Below, piece by piece: positions 1-8,924 of a DNA stretch of 64,000 nt. The translations under genes were made by a program, and so were the position numbers. The notes under the pieces were generated by a model, which was given only the letters and a program-made list of their open reading frames with translations, had not been told where the DNA came from and ran no database searches. The DNA comes from Syntrophaceticus sp050949745 (GTDB lineage Bacteria; Bacillota; DSM-12270; Thermacetogeniales; Thermacetogeniaceae): assembly GCA_050949745.1 (NCBI GenBank), contig JBMNGF010000012.1, positions 94,707 to 158,706 of the forward strand, given 5' to 3'. Numbering within the stretch: the first letter of the stretch is position 1; the number at the start of each line of letters is the position of its first letter.

Positions 1-1754
1 TTGTTGATGTGCCAGGACATGAACGATTCGTTAAAAATATGCTGGCCGGAGCAGGAGGCATTGATCTGGTAATCTTTGTGGTGGCAGCAGATGAAGGTGT
101 GATGCCACAGACCAGAGAACACTTAGATATTATAGAACTGCTCCAGATTCAAAAAGCGGTCGTTGCTCTCACCAAGGTGGATCTGGTAGATGATGAGGAA
201 TGGTTGATGCTGGTAGAGGATGATGTTCGGGAATTGCTTGCTCCTACTAGATTCTCTTCAGCACCTATTATCCCTACATCTGCAGTCACTGGGCAGGGAA
301 TTGATGAGCTGCGGGCGATCTTAGAAAAGATGGCACTGCAGGTCGAGCCTAAGCCCCAGGCTGGGGATGCCCGCTTGCCTGTGGACAGAGTTTTTACCAT
401 CACCGGGTTTGGAACAGTGGCCACTGGGACTCTTTTCAGCGGACAACTGCATATCGGGGATACACTGGAGATACAGCCTTCTGGCCTTACCGGTAGAGTG
501 CGCTCACTTCAGGTACACAATAATAAAGTAGAAAAAGCACTTGCTGGACAAAGGGTAGCGGTTAATCTGACAGGTGTAGAGTTGGATCAACTGGCACGGG
601 GGGATGTGTTGATCACTCCAGCTTCTTTTCCTGTGGTACGGCGGCTTACAGCCTCCCTGCATCTCTTGGAGAAGGCACCCCAACCTTTGAAAAACTGGCA
701 GCGTGTTCGCTTTCATTTGGGTACAAAAGAAGCTTTCTGCAGGGTGCGGCTACTTGATAGAGATGAACTAAGCCAGGGGAGTACTGCCCTTGTTCAGCTG
801 GACCTGGAAGAGCCGATCATTGCTGCGGTACATGACCGCTTTGTGATCAGGCGCTATTCGCCGATAACTACCATCGGTGGAGGGGAGATCGTTGAGGTTG
901 GTGGAAGGCGTTACAAGCGCTTCCGTGAGGATGTGATTGCAGGCTTGGAGCGTAAACTGACAGGCACTCCCAGCACCAGGGTTGCTGAAGAGTTGAGTTC
1001 TGCTAAAAAGCCTGTTGCTTTGAGTGAACTGGCAGGGAGAACCGGCTTCAGCGAGGAAGAGATGGGGCAGATCCTCAATGATTTAGAAGCAGCCGGAGAG
1101 ATTCAAGTGGTTCTTTCCTCTGAAAAAGATTTATTTGTTGTTCCATCATCCTTACAGGATAAATGGACTGAGGAGTTAAGGGAAGCCTTAGAAAAATATC
1201 ATCACCGGTATCCCCTGCGCAGCGGCTATCCCAAAGAGGAGTTGCGCACTCGCCTGTGGAAACATCTTACCCCACGCTTATATCAGGCGCTTCTGGATAG
1301 ATGGGTAGAGCAGGGTGAGATCATTGTGGGCGGCCAGAATTTAGCCCTTCCCGAATATACGATCAAGCTTACAGAGGAGCAGCAGAGGCAGATTGAAGAA
1401 ATGAAGAAGATAATGGCGGAAAAACCCTTCTCTCCTCCAAGTATAGAGGATATTCAGGATATTCTGGGAAAGGACCTGGACCTGCTGCAGTACTGTATCC
1501 AACAGGGACTGCTGGTCAAGGTGGGGGAGGATTTTTGCTTTTTACAGGATGCGGTAAACCAGGCATGGAATTTTTTAGAAAATCACCTCATCGAGCACGG
1601 AGAAGTGACGATAGGGCAGGCCCGGGATATCCTAGGTACATCCAGGCGCTTCTGTCTTCCTTTATTGGAATACTTTGATCGCTTGAGAAAAACCCGTCGA
1701 ATTGGAGACAAAAGAGTACTTTTATCTGTTCCAGGAAAAAACACCTCAACATAA
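1..1754 (+). CDS. selB: Selenocysteine-specific elongation factor SelB (5'-truncated by window edge)
   Basis: SelB is the EF-Tu-like GTPase that delivers Sec-tRNA(Sec) to in-frame UGA codons by binding a SECIS hairpin. The reading frame is open from base 3 without a start; it begins inside the G3 motif (DVPGHE), so the P-loop and roughly the first 50-60 residues lie outside the window. TKVD (G4) follows, then beta-barrel domains II/III, and about 270 C-terminal residues with the winged-helix character that binds SECIS RNA (LSELAGRTGFSEEEMGQIL and similar). The total length fits a ~630-residue SelB. selC and two selenoprotein genes (grdA, grdB) lie within 18 kb downstream. Identity is secure; only the 5' end is missing. 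Confidence 0.95.
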   Translation, partial: VDVPGHERFVKNMLAGAGGIDLVIFVVAADEGVMPQTREHLDIIELLQIQKAVVALTKVDLVDDEEWLMLVEDDVRELLAPTRFSSAPIIPTSAVTGQGIDELRAILEKMALQVEPKPQAGDARLPVDRVFTITGFGTVATGTLFSGQLHIGDTLEIQPSGLTGRVRSLQVHNNKVEKALAGQRVAVNLTGVELDQLARGDVLITPASFPVVRRLTASLHLLEKAPQPLKNWQRVRFHLGTKEAFCRVRLLDRDELSQGSTALVQLDLEEPIIAAVHDRFVIRRYSPITTIGGGEIVEVGGRRYKRFREDVIAGLERKLTGTPSTRVAEELSSAKKPVALSELAGRTGFSEEEMGQILNDLEAAGEIQVVLSSEKDLFVVPSSLQDKWTEELREALEKYHHRYPLRSGYPKEELRTRLWKHLTPRLYQALLDRWVEQGEIIVGGQNLALPEYTIKLTEEQQRQIEEMKKIMAEKPFSPPSIEDIQDILGKDLDLLQYCIQQGLLVKVGEDFCFLQDAVNQAWNFLENHLIEHGEVTIGQARDILGTSRRFCLPLLEYFDRLRKTRRIGDKRVLLSVPGKNTST

Positions 1755-2127
1755 AAAGGGATTCGTAGGCTATTTGACGAATAAAGCTTGAATAAAATTT
1801 TAGCTTTATGCTACCTTACTCCTGGAGGTAGCCCGAATGAATGGGGGGGGTTAGAAAGGGGGACGGTTGTTTAGGTGAAAATAAATGGCTAGTCAGATAG
1901 AAAGGTAAATATTTATCTGAAAATCGCCGTACAGACGTTGCTTTAGCTATGATAAGGTGTAACAGAGTTGGGGCATCAACTCTTGACGGAGTTGGAGTAA
2001 GACCGGCCTGCCTGTCGGCAGACAGGTTTAGCTGGCATCCTTCGATGATGCAGAGATCTCCTGCCTTCAGGTATGGAGAGTATGTCAAATTAAGAAGAGA
2101 GAGGAAAGTTGGAAGGAGATGTTTAGC
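1755..2127 (+). promoter_or_regulatory. selB-livK intergenic region with stacked hairpins (possible attenuating leader)
   Basis: This 373-nt stretch has no convincing gene. A stem GCTACCT/AGGTAGC lies near 1810-1832 and a REP-like GGGGACGGTT near 1860. From 1964 there is a chain of inverted repeats: AGAGTTG (1964-1970) can pair with CAACTCT (1977-1983), but CAACTC (1977-1982) can instead pair with GAGTTG (1989-1994). The two stems exclude each other. CCTGTC/GACAGG (2011-2026) and GCATC/GATGC (2035-2051) follow. No known riboswitch consensus was recognised. A regulatory leader for the transporter operon is an inference. Confidence 0.4.
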
Positions 2128-3324
2128 TTGAATTTTAGGGGTAAAAAGGGAAAGTCTGTTGCTCTCCTGACAGTTTTGGTCTTTGTGTTAGGGATTTTTG
2201 CTGCAGGCTGTGGAGGAGGCTCTGAGACCTCATCTGCGGATGGTGATACGATAAAGGTGGGTCTCAACTTCGAACTATCAGGTGCAGTGGCTACTTATGG
2301 TACAAGCTGTAAGGACGGTGCCATGCTTGCTTTTGAGGAGATCAATGCAGATGGCGGTGTTTTGGACAAAGAGATAGAAGCTTTAGTACAGGATAACAAA
2401 TCACAAAACAGAGAAGCGCGCAATATTGCTGAAAAGTTAGTTGGCGAAGGTGTTGTTACAATAATCGGACCAGCTACCTCTGGTAATGTGCAGGCTGAGG
2501 AACCGGTGCTCACCGCTGCTAAGATTCCGATCATAGCACCAGCGGCGACTGCTCCTGAGGTCACATATGATGAGAAGACAGATACTGTAAAAGACTATGT
2601 TTTTCGGGTCTGTTTCATCGACCCTGACCAGTCTCAGGTTATGGCCCAATATATCTATGAAGATCTGGGCTTCACAAAAGGCGCAATGATGGTAAATAAA
2701 GAGGATGAATACAGTATAGGTTTGGGTAATGCATTTAAGGAATTCTTCACAGAGCATGGTGGCGAAATTGTTGCTGAAGAAGGTTTTATTACAAGTGATA
2801 CAGCGTTCAAGTCGCAATTAACCAGTATATCTTCTAAAAACGCTGAATTTATTTATATCCCTGCATACTACAACCAGGTGGGATTGATCATCAAGCAGGC
2901 GAGAGAATTGGGTATTGAGCTGCCTATGATGGGTGCTGATGGTTGGGATTCGCCGAAATTGTTGGATCTTGCTGGTGCAGAAAACCTGCATGACTGCTAC
3001 TTCACCAACCATTATTCAATAGAGGATCCCGCAGAACATATTCAGAATTTCGTCAAAGCCTATGAGGATAAGTATGGCGCTACACCAGATGCCTTTGCCG
3101 CCCTGGGCTATGATGCCGGGTATTTGATCGCTGAGGCTATCAAGCAGGCTGGAAGTGCTGACCCGGTAAAGATCCAGGAAGCCCTGGCAAATATCAAAGA
3201 CTTTGAAGGAATTTCAGGTAAAATGGCCATCGATGAAAAACACTATACAGTGAAAGATCTTTCGATCATTAAACTGGTGGATGGTAAGCAGACACTGATC
3301 AAAAAGCTGCAACCGGATCGTTAA
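2128..3324 (+). CDS. livK: ABC transporter substrate-binding lipoprotein, Leu/Ile/Val (LivK/LivJ) family
   Basis: Periplasmic-binding-protein-type lipoprotein of the type I branched-chain amino acid family; it captures substrate outside the membrane for the LivHMGF transporter. A lipoprotein signal peptide is visible: basic start, hydrophobic core, lipobox FAAGC, then a GGGSE linker. The mature part has the family signature IKVGLNFELSGAVATYG and IIGPATSGNVQAEEPV. An ATG at 2119 abuts AAGGAG with no spacing; the in-frame TTG at 2128 is 9 nt from it and is the better start. First gene of the liv operon. The substrate cannot be read from sequence: the family takes branched-chain amino acids, but also other amino acids, urea and amides. 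Confidence 0.9.
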   Translation: MNFRGKKGKSVALLTVLVFVLGIFAAGCGGGSETSSADGDTIKVGLNFELSGAVATYGTSCKDGAMLAFEEINADGGVLDKEIEALVQDNKSQNREARNIAEKLVGEGVVTIIGPATSGNVQAEEPVLTAAKIPIIAPAATAPEVTYDEKTDTVKDYVFRVCFIDPDQSQVMAQYIYEDLGFTKGAMMVNKEDEYSIGLGNAFKEFFTEHGGEIVAEEGFITSDTAFKSQLTSISSKNAEFIYIPAYYNQVGLIIKQARELGIELPMMGADGWDSPKLLDLAGAENLHDCYFTNHYSIEDPAEHIQNFVKAYEDKYGATPDAFAALGYDAGYLIAEAIKQAGSADPVKIQEALANIKDFEGISGKMAIDEKHYTVKDLSIIKLVDGKQTLIKKLQPDR

Positions 3325-3408
3325 ATTATACGAGTTTGCAGGTGAAAATGGGGGGGCGCTAAGCCCTTCCCTTTTTCCTGCTGAAATAACAGATTTGGAG
3401 GTGAACCA

Positions 3409-4287
3409 ATGGAGGACCTGTTGCAGCAATTGTTCAATGGATTGTCTCTAGGAAGCATTTATGCCTTGATTGCTGTGGGGTATACCATGATTTACGGTAT
3501 TATCCAATTGATCAATTTTGCTCATGGCGATGTGATGATGGTGGGGGCCTATGTTGCACTTGGTGGTACTCTCATGGGTCTTGGATTTATCCCAAGTTTA
3601 GTGATTGCCATGATCACCTGTGCCATTTTAGGTGTGGTGATCGAGCGGGTGGCTTATCGTAAAGTGCGTCCTGTGAGTAGGTTGGCCGCTCTGACCAGTG
3701 CCATAGGTATGTCTCTTTTACTGGAATACACTATGATGTATTTCCTGGGAGCAGACATCCGCACATTTCCTCCTGGGGTCCTCACAGAGCGTAGCTACAC
3801 TTTGGGAGGAATTATAATAACCAATAAAGATCTGCTGGTATTGGGGACTACAGTGATTTTGGTTGTTTTTTTGCAGTTTATTATTTACAGAACACGAACT
3901 GGAAAAGCGATGCGTGCAGTATCCTATGACGGGCAGGCGGCACAGTTGATGGGAGTCAATGTGAATTATACTATTGCCATTACCTTTTTTATCGGTTCAG
4001 CCTTAGCCGCTGCTGCAGGGATGCTGATCGGCATGTATTATAACTCTATTAATCCATTGATGGGAATGATGCCTGGATTAAAGGCATTTATCGCCGCTGT
4101 TCTCGGTGGTATCGGCAGTGTACCCGGGGCTATGCTCGGTGGGATTTTGCTGGGAATGACTGAATCATTGGTCGCTGGTTTCGGAGGCTCCATGTACCGG
4201 GATGCGGTTGCCTTTATCATTCTGATACTTGTTCTTTTGATCCGACCTACCGGACTGCTAGGTAAAGGCACTCAAGAGAAAGTGTAG
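3409..4287 (+). CDS. livH: Branched-chain amino acid ABC transporter permease LivH
   Basis: Integral membrane permease of 292 residues with about eight hydrophobic segments and the LivH hallmark near the N-terminus (QQLFNGLSLGSIYALIAVG, then NFAHGDVMMVGAY). The C-terminal half carries the EAA-like region AAVLGGIGSVPGAMLGG. It pairs with LivM to form the membrane channel driven by LivG and LivF. GGAGGTG lies 5-6 nt before the ATG. It follows livK by 84 nt and precedes livM by 10 nt, consistent with one transcript. Family assignment is secure; substrate is not. Confidence 0.93.
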   Translation: MEDLLQQLFNGLSLGSIYALIAVGYTMIYGIIQLINFAHGDVMMVGAYVALGGTLMGLGFIPSLVIAMITCAILGVVIERVAYRKVRPVSRLAALTSAIGMSLLLEYTMMYFLGADIRTFPPGVLTERSYTLGGIIITNKDLLVLGTTVILVVFLQFIIYRTRTGKAMRAVSYDGQAAQLMGVNVNYTIAITFFIGSALAAAAGMLIGMYYNSINPLMGMMPGLKAFIAAVLGGIGSVPGAMLGGILLGMTESLVAGFGGSMYRDAVAFIILILVLLIRPTGLLGKGTQEKV

Positions 4288-4297
4288 GTGAAGGGTA

Positions 4298-5268
4298 ATG
4301 ATAAAGAAAAAACTACCAACTATTTTGATTTGTGTCCTATTGTTTGCCTTATTTGCTGTTGTACAAGTAGGAATCAGCAGTGGTTTCATATCTGGTTACT
4401 GGGTAACCAATATTTATTTGATAGGGATAAACATCATTTTGGCCGCCAGCCTGAATCTGATCAATGGAATTACAGGTGAGTTTTCATTGGGGCATGCCGG
4501 TTTTATGGCTGTGGGTGCCTTTGCTGGTGGTGTGATCACAACAAATCTGGGGCTTCCTTTTCTTCTGGCAGTTGTTGTCGGAATGTTGGCAGCGGCACTG
4601 GCAGGGTTAATTGTAGGGCTTCCCACTTTAAGGCTGAGAGGGTGACTATCTGGCTATTGCCACTTTAGGTTTTGGCGAGATCGTGCGTGTGATTTTGATG
4701 AATATCGATTATGTAGGTGGAGCTGCAGGCCTGATGGGTATTCCGGCTGTTGTCAACTGGCCGATTATCTTTTTTAGTGTCGTATTTACCATCTTGCTGA
4801 TTAAGAAATTTTATCTGTTCTTCTCATGGAAGGGCCTGTCTGGCAGTGCGTGAAAGTGACACAGCTGCCCAGATGATGGGCGTTAATATCACCTATTACA
4901 AGGTTTTAGCCTTTGTGATCGGGGCAGCCCTTGCTGGGCTTGCCGGGGTTCTCTATGCTCATTACTACACGATTATTCAACCAAAAGAGTTCAGTTTTCT
5001 GCTCACCTTTGATGTATTGGTGATGGTCATGGTGGGTGGCTTAGGGAGTCTGACAGGTTCTGTGGTGGGAGCAGTACTGATCACTGTTGCTTCTGCTTTT
5101 TTACAGTCAATTCCGGAACTGCGTATGGTGATCTATGCAGCACTTTTGATCACTTCTGCTGTTTTCCGTCCCCAGGGATTGCTCGGTGAAAAGGAAGTCA
5201 CAATGAACATATTCCGTAGGTGGGGGGGTGTTTTAAATGGCGCTGCTGGAAGTAAGCAAGCTCAGTAA
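4298..5268 (+). pseudogene. livM: Branched-chain amino acid ABC transporter permease LivM, interrupted by two apparent +1 frameshifts
   Basis: The three reading-frame pieces together give a normal LivM. Frame 1 runs from ATG 4298 to a TGA at 4643, ending VGLPTLRLRG. The expected continuation (DYLAIATLGFGEIVRV) is in the next frame, restored by removing one G from the GGG at about 4639-4642. That frame runs to about 4818, where a second one-base excess (around AAGAAATTTTATC) is needed to continue into SSHGRACLAVRESDTAAQMMG and the C-terminus PQGLLGEK. No stops or divergence occur between the breaks, so decay looks absent or very recent; sequencing error is the simplest explanation. The 3' end overlaps livG by 32 nt. 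Confidence 0.85.
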
Positions 5269-6019
5269 GTCCTTTGGAGGGCTCGTTGCTCTCAACAACT
5301 TCAGCTTACAGTTGGAAGAAGGAGAGCTTGTGGGTCTGATCGGACCCAATGGGGCTGGAAAAACAACGATTTTTAATCTATTAACAGGTCTTTATCGGCC
5401 TAGCAGTGGCTCTCTGTTATTTAATGGCGTTGATCTCAATGGCAAGCATCCCCATCAGATCACTAAAATGGGCATGGCCCGTACATTTCAAAACATTCGC
5501 CTTTTTGGCAATCTGTCTGTTTTAGATAATATCAAGATCGCTTATCAGGTTGTTGTAAACTATGGCTTGCTCCCTGCTTTTTTTAGGGTGCCGCCCTTTT
5601 ATCGCCGCGAAGAGCAGATCGAAGAGAAGTCACTGGCACTCTTAGAGATCTTTGATCTGAAGAAGCTTGCCCAGGAGAAAGCGAAAAATCTGCCTTATGG
5701 GGAACAGCGCCGTTTGGAGATTGCTAGAGCCCTAGCTACCAATCCAAAACTGCTGCTTCTCGATGAACCTGCGGCAGGTATGAACCCTAACGAAACAAGT
5801 GATCTTCTTGATCTGATCAAATGGATCAGAGATAAATTCAATCTGACGATAATTTTGATCGAGCATGATATGTCTCTGGTAATGGAGCTCTGTGAGCGGG
5901 TAGTTGTCTTAGATTATGGTTCTATTATCGCTGAAGGAACACCAAAAGAGATTCAGCAGAATCCGCGGGTGATCGAGGCCTATTTAGGAGAAGAGGAGGT
6001 GGCAGCATGGGAGAAGTAG
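5237..6019 (+). CDS. livG: Branched-chain amino acid ABC transporter ATP-binding protein LivG
   Basis: Cytoplasmic ATPase subunit of 260 residues. Walker A is GPNGAGKTT at about residues 36-44. The LivG-specific insertion NIRLFGNLSVLDN is present, with signature LPYGEQRRLEIARALA (the LivG variant of LSGGQ) and Walker B LLLLDEPAAGMNP followed by the switch histidine (LIEHDMSLVM). The ATG lies inside the end of livM, typical of translational coupling, and the gene overlaps livF by 13 nt. It works with LivF to power import through LivHM. Confidence 0.95.
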   Translation: MALLEVSKLSKSFGGLVALNNFSLQLEEGELVGLIGPNGAGKTTIFNLLTGLYRPSSGSLLFNGVDLNGKHPHQITKMGMARTFQNIRLFGNLSVLDNIKIAYQVVVNYGLLPAFFRVPPFYRREEQIEEKSLALLEIFDLKKLAQEKAKNLPYGEQRRLEIARALATNPKLLLLDEPAAGMNPNETSDLLDLIKWIRDKFNLTIILIEHDMSLVMELCERVVVLDYGSIIAEGTPKEIQQNPRVIEAYLGEEEVAAWEK

Positions 6020-6729
6020 CAAAAATGCTGGAGTTAGATGATCTTCATGTCCATTATGGTGCAATTTGGGCTCTGAAAGGGATTAATCTTACAGTAGGTA
6101 AAGGTGAGATTGTGAGCCTGATCGGGGCTAATGGAGCTGGTAAAAGCACCACACTGAGGGCAATTTCAGGAATTGTTAAAACCTCTTCAGGAAGACTCTC
6201 CTTTCAGGGCGAAGACCTCACCAAAGTGCCTTCACATGATATCGTGAAAAAGGGTATAGCCCAGGTACCAGAAGGGCGCCGTGTTTTTGCCAACCTCTCT
6301 GTGTATGAAAACCTGGAAATGGGTGCCTATACCAGGAATGATACAAAGGGGATCAAACAGGATTTAGAGGGAGTTTTGGATCGCTTTCCCCGTCTCAGGG
6401 AGCGTATCAGCCAGGTTGCCGGGACATTGAGCGGTGGGGAACAGCAGATGCTTGCTATCGGGCGTGCTCTGATGACACGGCCGAAGCTGATGCTGCTCGA
6501 TGAACCCTCTATGGGGCTGGCACCTTTGCTTGTAAAAGAGATATTTTCTATCATCGAAGAAATAAATAAGGATGGTACTACCATACTTCTGGTGGAGCAA
6601 AACGCACGTATGGCTCTACAGATCGCTCATCGTGCATATGTTTTAGAGACAGGGAGAATTGTACTGGATGGCCCTGCTCAGGAATTGGCTACACAGGAAG
6701 ATGTCAAAAAGGCGTATCTTGGCGGCTAA
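6007..6729 (+). CDS. livF: Branched-chain amino acid ABC transporter ATP-binding protein LivF
   Basis: Second ATPase subunit, 240 residues. Walker A is GANGAGKST, the LivF hallmark QVPEGRRVFANLSVYENL is present, the ABC signature is LSGGEQQMLAIGRAL, Walker B is LMLLDEPSMGLAP, and the H-loop is replaced by LLVEQNARMAL as usual in LivF. GAGGAGGTGG precedes ATG 6007. Last gene of the liv operon. A dispersed GGTTAGT-type repeat begins 1 nt after the stop codon. Confidence 0.95.
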   Translation: MGEVAKMLELDDLHVHYGAIWALKGINLTVGKGEIVSLIGANGAGKSTTLRAISGIVKTSSGRLSFQGEDLTKVPSHDIVKKGIAQVPEGRRVFANLSVYENLEMGAYTRNDTKGIKQDLEGVLDRFPRLRERISQVAGTLSGGEQQMLAIGRALMTRPKLMLLDEPSMGLAPLLVKEIFSIIEEINKDGTTILLVEQNARMALQIAHRAYVLETGRIVLDGPAQELATQEDVKKAYLGG

Positions 6730-6730
6730 A

Positions 6731-6750
6731 TAGTGGTTAGTCGTCGGTTG
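6731..6750 (+). repeat. Dispersed GGTTAGT-type repeat after livF
   Basis: TAGTGGTTAGTCGTCGGTTG starts 1 nt after the livF stop. It belongs to the family of degenerate TTAGTGGTTGG repeats seen about ten times in this window. Confidence 0.6.
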
Positions 6751-6913
6751 AAAGCATAGCCTGTTCTGCAGTTAAGGATTATGGATGCTGGAACCATATG
6801 GTTAACAATTATTTGTGAATAATTTATTGTTGGTTTGCTTGTGGCGATTGAAAGGTATCTGTAGTCAGGCTATTTCTAGGCAGCCAAGTAAAATATTTAA
6901 GGAGGCGGTTTTC

Positions 6914-7564
6914 ATGCGTGTGCGTGATAAGATGACTTCCGATCCGGTATTCATAACACCGCAGACGACCATAGCTGATGCCTTGGCTATGATGCGGGAA
7001 GGAAACTTTAGGCGCTTACCTGTGCTGGACAGGGGTAAGCTGGTAGGAATCGTTACAGATCGGGATTTAAGTGAGGTTTCTCCCTCACCTGCCACATCAT
7101 TGAGTGTTTTTGAGTTGAATTATCTGTTATCCAGCACAAAGATCAAGGCGATCATCAAAAAGCAGCAGGTGATCTCCATTTCCCCTGATGATTACCTGGA
7201 GAAAGCCGCTTTGGTGATGCGGGATCATCAGATTGGAGGCATACCTGTAGTAGAAGATAATAAACTGGTAGGCATTATTACGGAAAGTGATATTTTCGAT
7301 GCCTTTATAGAGCTGATGGGTCTGCGAGATGCCGGTACAAGGCTAGAACTGATCTTAGATGACAAGCCGGGGATGCTGGTAAGGGTAGCAGAGATCGTCT
7401 GGAAAAATGGTGGGGATATCTCTCATTTGGCTGTTTTCCGTGATAGGCCTGAGAAAGCTAATCTTGTACTCCAGCTGCGGACAAAAGATATAGATACAAT
7501 TGTTGAAACACTAAAAGAACAGGGAATTGTTGTAAGACTGGCTAAATGGAAAGGGCACGCTTAG
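6914..7564 (+). CDS. CBS-CBS-ACT domain protein (AcuB-like)
   Basis: A 216-residue cytoplasmic protein with two CBS motifs (MRVRDKMTSDPVFITPQTTI... GIVTDRDL, then a second repeat ending GIITESDIFDAF) and a C-terminal ACT domain (RLELILDDKPGMLVRVAEIV). CBS pairs usually bind adenosine nucleotides and ACT domains bind amino acids, so a sensory or allosteric role is likely; the architecture matches proteins annotated AcuB. Start chosen at ATG 6914, 8 nt after AAGGAGG (6899-6905); the longer upstream frame lacks these features. It stands between the liv operon and selC as a single gene. The actual target is unknown. Confidence 0.85.
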   Translation: MRVRDKMTSDPVFITPQTTIADALAMMREGNFRRLPVLDRGKLVGIVTDRDLSEVSPSPATSLSVFELNYLLSSTKIKAIIKKQQVISISPDDYLEKAALVMRDHQIGGIPVVEDNKLVGIITESDIFDAFIELMGLRDAGTRLELILDDKPGMLVRVAEIVWKNGGDISHLAVFRDRPEKANLVLQLRTKDIDTIVETLKEQGIVVRLAKWKGHA

Positions 7565-7590
7565 TTAGTGGTTAGTGGTTGGTGGTTGGA
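7562..7590 (+). repeat. Dispersed GGTTAGTGGTTGG-type repeat overlapping the CBS gene stop codon
   Basis: Tandem GTTAGTGG / GGTTGGTGG units begin within the stop codon of the CBS-ACT gene. They are followed at about 7628-7660 by a second simple repeat of the type CAGACTTCTGACCTCTGG, the same pairing of repeats that occurs after grdD. Confidence 0.6.
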
Positions 7591-7771
7591 GAAAGATATT
7601 GGGGCGGAAAATTGTCCAAGACAGTCTGGTCTTTCAGACTTCTGACCTCTGGTTTCCGATTTCCGCTTTTTCGGTTGGTGGTCAGTTTAGCAGTCGCCCT
7701 TTTGGTGATATATTGTCTATAGTGCTTTTGTGGACGAGCTCTGTGGGTTGTGATAAAATAATATATTCAGT

Positions 7772-7870
7772 GGGGGCGGCTTGTGCCTGGTGGTGCGCCT
7801 GGACTTCAAATCCAGTGGGAGGCGTGGTCGACACGTCTTCGGTGGGTTCGATTCCCACACGCTCCCGCCA
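7772..7870 (+). tRNA. selC: tRNA-Sec (anticodon TCA)
   Basis: A 99-nt tRNA with the selenocysteine-specific shape: long acceptor (GGGGGCGG against ACGCTCCC, one G-U, and a G-A mismatch at pair 8), 6-bp D stem (TGTGCC/GGTGCG), and anticodon arm CTGGACTTCAAATCCAG with TCA at 7806-7808. The extra arm is long (AGGCGTG/CACGTCT) and the T arm is GTGGGTTCGATTCCCAC. Discriminator G and an encoded CCA follow. The anticodon arm matches the well-known bacterial selC sequence. It reads the UGA codons of grdA and grdB with SelB. A terminator follows at 7901. Confidence 0.97.
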
Positions 7871-7900
7871 AATTTTTAAATAATTAATATTAATCATTCA

Positions 7901-7936
7901 AAGCATAGATACTATTCAGTGTCTTATGCTTTTTTT
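7901..7936 (+). terminator. Rho-independent terminator of selC
   Basis: AAGCATA...TATGCTT stem with a short AC/GT extension and a small loop, followed by an uninterrupted T run (about 7 T) ending at 7936. It sits 30 nt after the tRNA CCA. Confidence 0.75.
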
Positions 7937-8291
7937 GTTGTCCTGTGTCGGGATCGCAGCAGTTTGACAAAAGAAGTGAATTCGTCTAGCTAAATCTGGA
8001 TATCGGGACTTAGTCAGGAGACTTCAGATCACTGAAGCAAAAATTGAAACTCCAACTTCTATCAGAGGGAGTCTCGGGATTAGACAAATTTATGCCTGCC
8101 GCCTCTTTACTGGGTTGCAGATGTGATTGACACCCCTCTCAATACTCTTGAAAGATCTCTAGTGTCCCGAATAATTTATGTTTAGCGAATAGCTTTTGAT
8201 TAATAGTATTTTACTAAAATATCTTATGTTTATTTATTGTGTTCTTTATAGTAAAATAAGTATAAAATGAGAAGAAAGGAGTGATATAAAG
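7937..8291 (+). promoter_or_regulatory. gntR upstream region with an inverted repeat around a candidate promoter
   Basis: No gene is visible in this stretch. TATTTTACTA (8207-8216) and its exact reverse complement TAGTAAAATA (8249-8258) flank and overlap a candidate sigma-A promoter TTGTGT (8237) - 18 nt - TATAAA (8261). Such a 10-bp perfect inverted repeat next to a GntR-type gene is a candidate autoregulatory operator. The rest (7940-8200) shows nothing I can assign. Confidence 0.35.
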
Positions 8292-8924
8292 ATGGCTGCT
8301 AAGTCTGAGCGACTTTTTGAAATACTGAAAAAGAGGATTGTTCATCTGGAATACAGCCCTGGCCAGGTTCTCAATGAGGCAGAAATCGCCAGCGAATTTG
8401 GTTTGAGCAGGACGCCTGTGCGCAAAGCCTTTGAACAGCTTAAAAATGCCAATCTGATGGAGATTATACCCAGGTATGGGGCTCAAGTGGCACCTATCGA
8501 TTTTAAGTATATGAAATCGGTATTTGAGGTGGATCGCCAGTTAGAAGGCTTTGCTGCCAAATTGGCGGTGGATAGAATAACAAATGAGAAGATCGCCGAA
8601 CTAGAGGCTATTATCGAAAGAATCAAAAATTACGATATAGAAAAAGAATATAAACAAATAATTATAGAAGATGAAAAATTTCATGAAATTATTTTTAAAA
8701 GCTGTGGCAATCCCTGCCTTGTAGAGATCCTTGGTAATCTGCATATGCACACAGAGCGGCTTTGGATCTATGTGCAAAAAGAGATCACAGATGCCAATCT
8801 TTTCCTGGATACCATGCCGCAGATAGTCCAAGCTATAAAAGTAAGGGATGCAGAAAGGGCAGAGAAAGAGGCACAAAAGCATATCGATATCTTTGTGGAG
8901 AGGATCAAGCAGGAGCTTTTATAA
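8292..8924 (+). CDS. GntR-family transcriptional regulator, FCD (FadR-like) subfamily
   Basis: 210 residues. N-terminal winged HTH (residues about 8-70) has the GntR signature GQVLNEAEIASEFGLSRTPVRKAFEQL, and a helical FCD ligand-binding domain follows (DRQLEGFAAKLAVDR; FHEIIFKSCGNPCLVEIL; C-terminal HIDIFVERI). FCD members usually bind organic acids or amino-acid-derived ligands, often with a metal held by conserved Asp/His. It lies between selC and the glycine reductase cluster, so control of grd or of the liv transporter is plausible but unproved. ATG start with AAAGGAG about 10 nt upstream. Confidence 0.9.
   Translation: MAAKSERLFEILKKRIVHLEYSPGQVLNEAEIASEFGLSRTPVRKAFEQLKNANLMEIIPRYGAQVAPIDFKYMKSVFEVDRQLEGFAAKLAVDRITNEKIAELEAIIERIKNYDIEKEYKQIIIEDEKFHEIIFKSCGNPCLVEILGNLHMHTERLWIYVQKEITDANLFLDTMPQIVQAIKVRDAERAEKEAQKHIDIFVERIKQELL

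Noticed and set aside
1964..2100. Cobalamin, SAM, TPP or glycine riboswitch in the livK leader
   Set aside because: No contiguous match to the diagnostic conserved boxes; only a loose B12-box-like GCAGAGATCTCCTGCC was seen.
1949..2131. 60-residue ORF upstream of livK
   Set aside because: It overlaps the hairpin-rich leader and the livK start, and its composition is not protein-like.
4298..4645. TGA at 4643 in livM as a possible selenocysteine codon
   Set aside because: Reading through it in the same frame gives sequence unlike LivM; the family sequence continues in another frame, so it is a frameshift, not a Sec codon.
7575..7897. Open frames on both strands of about 70-100 residues around 7575-7897
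   Set aside because: They run through tRNA-Sec and simple repeats, with no ribosome site or protein-like composition.
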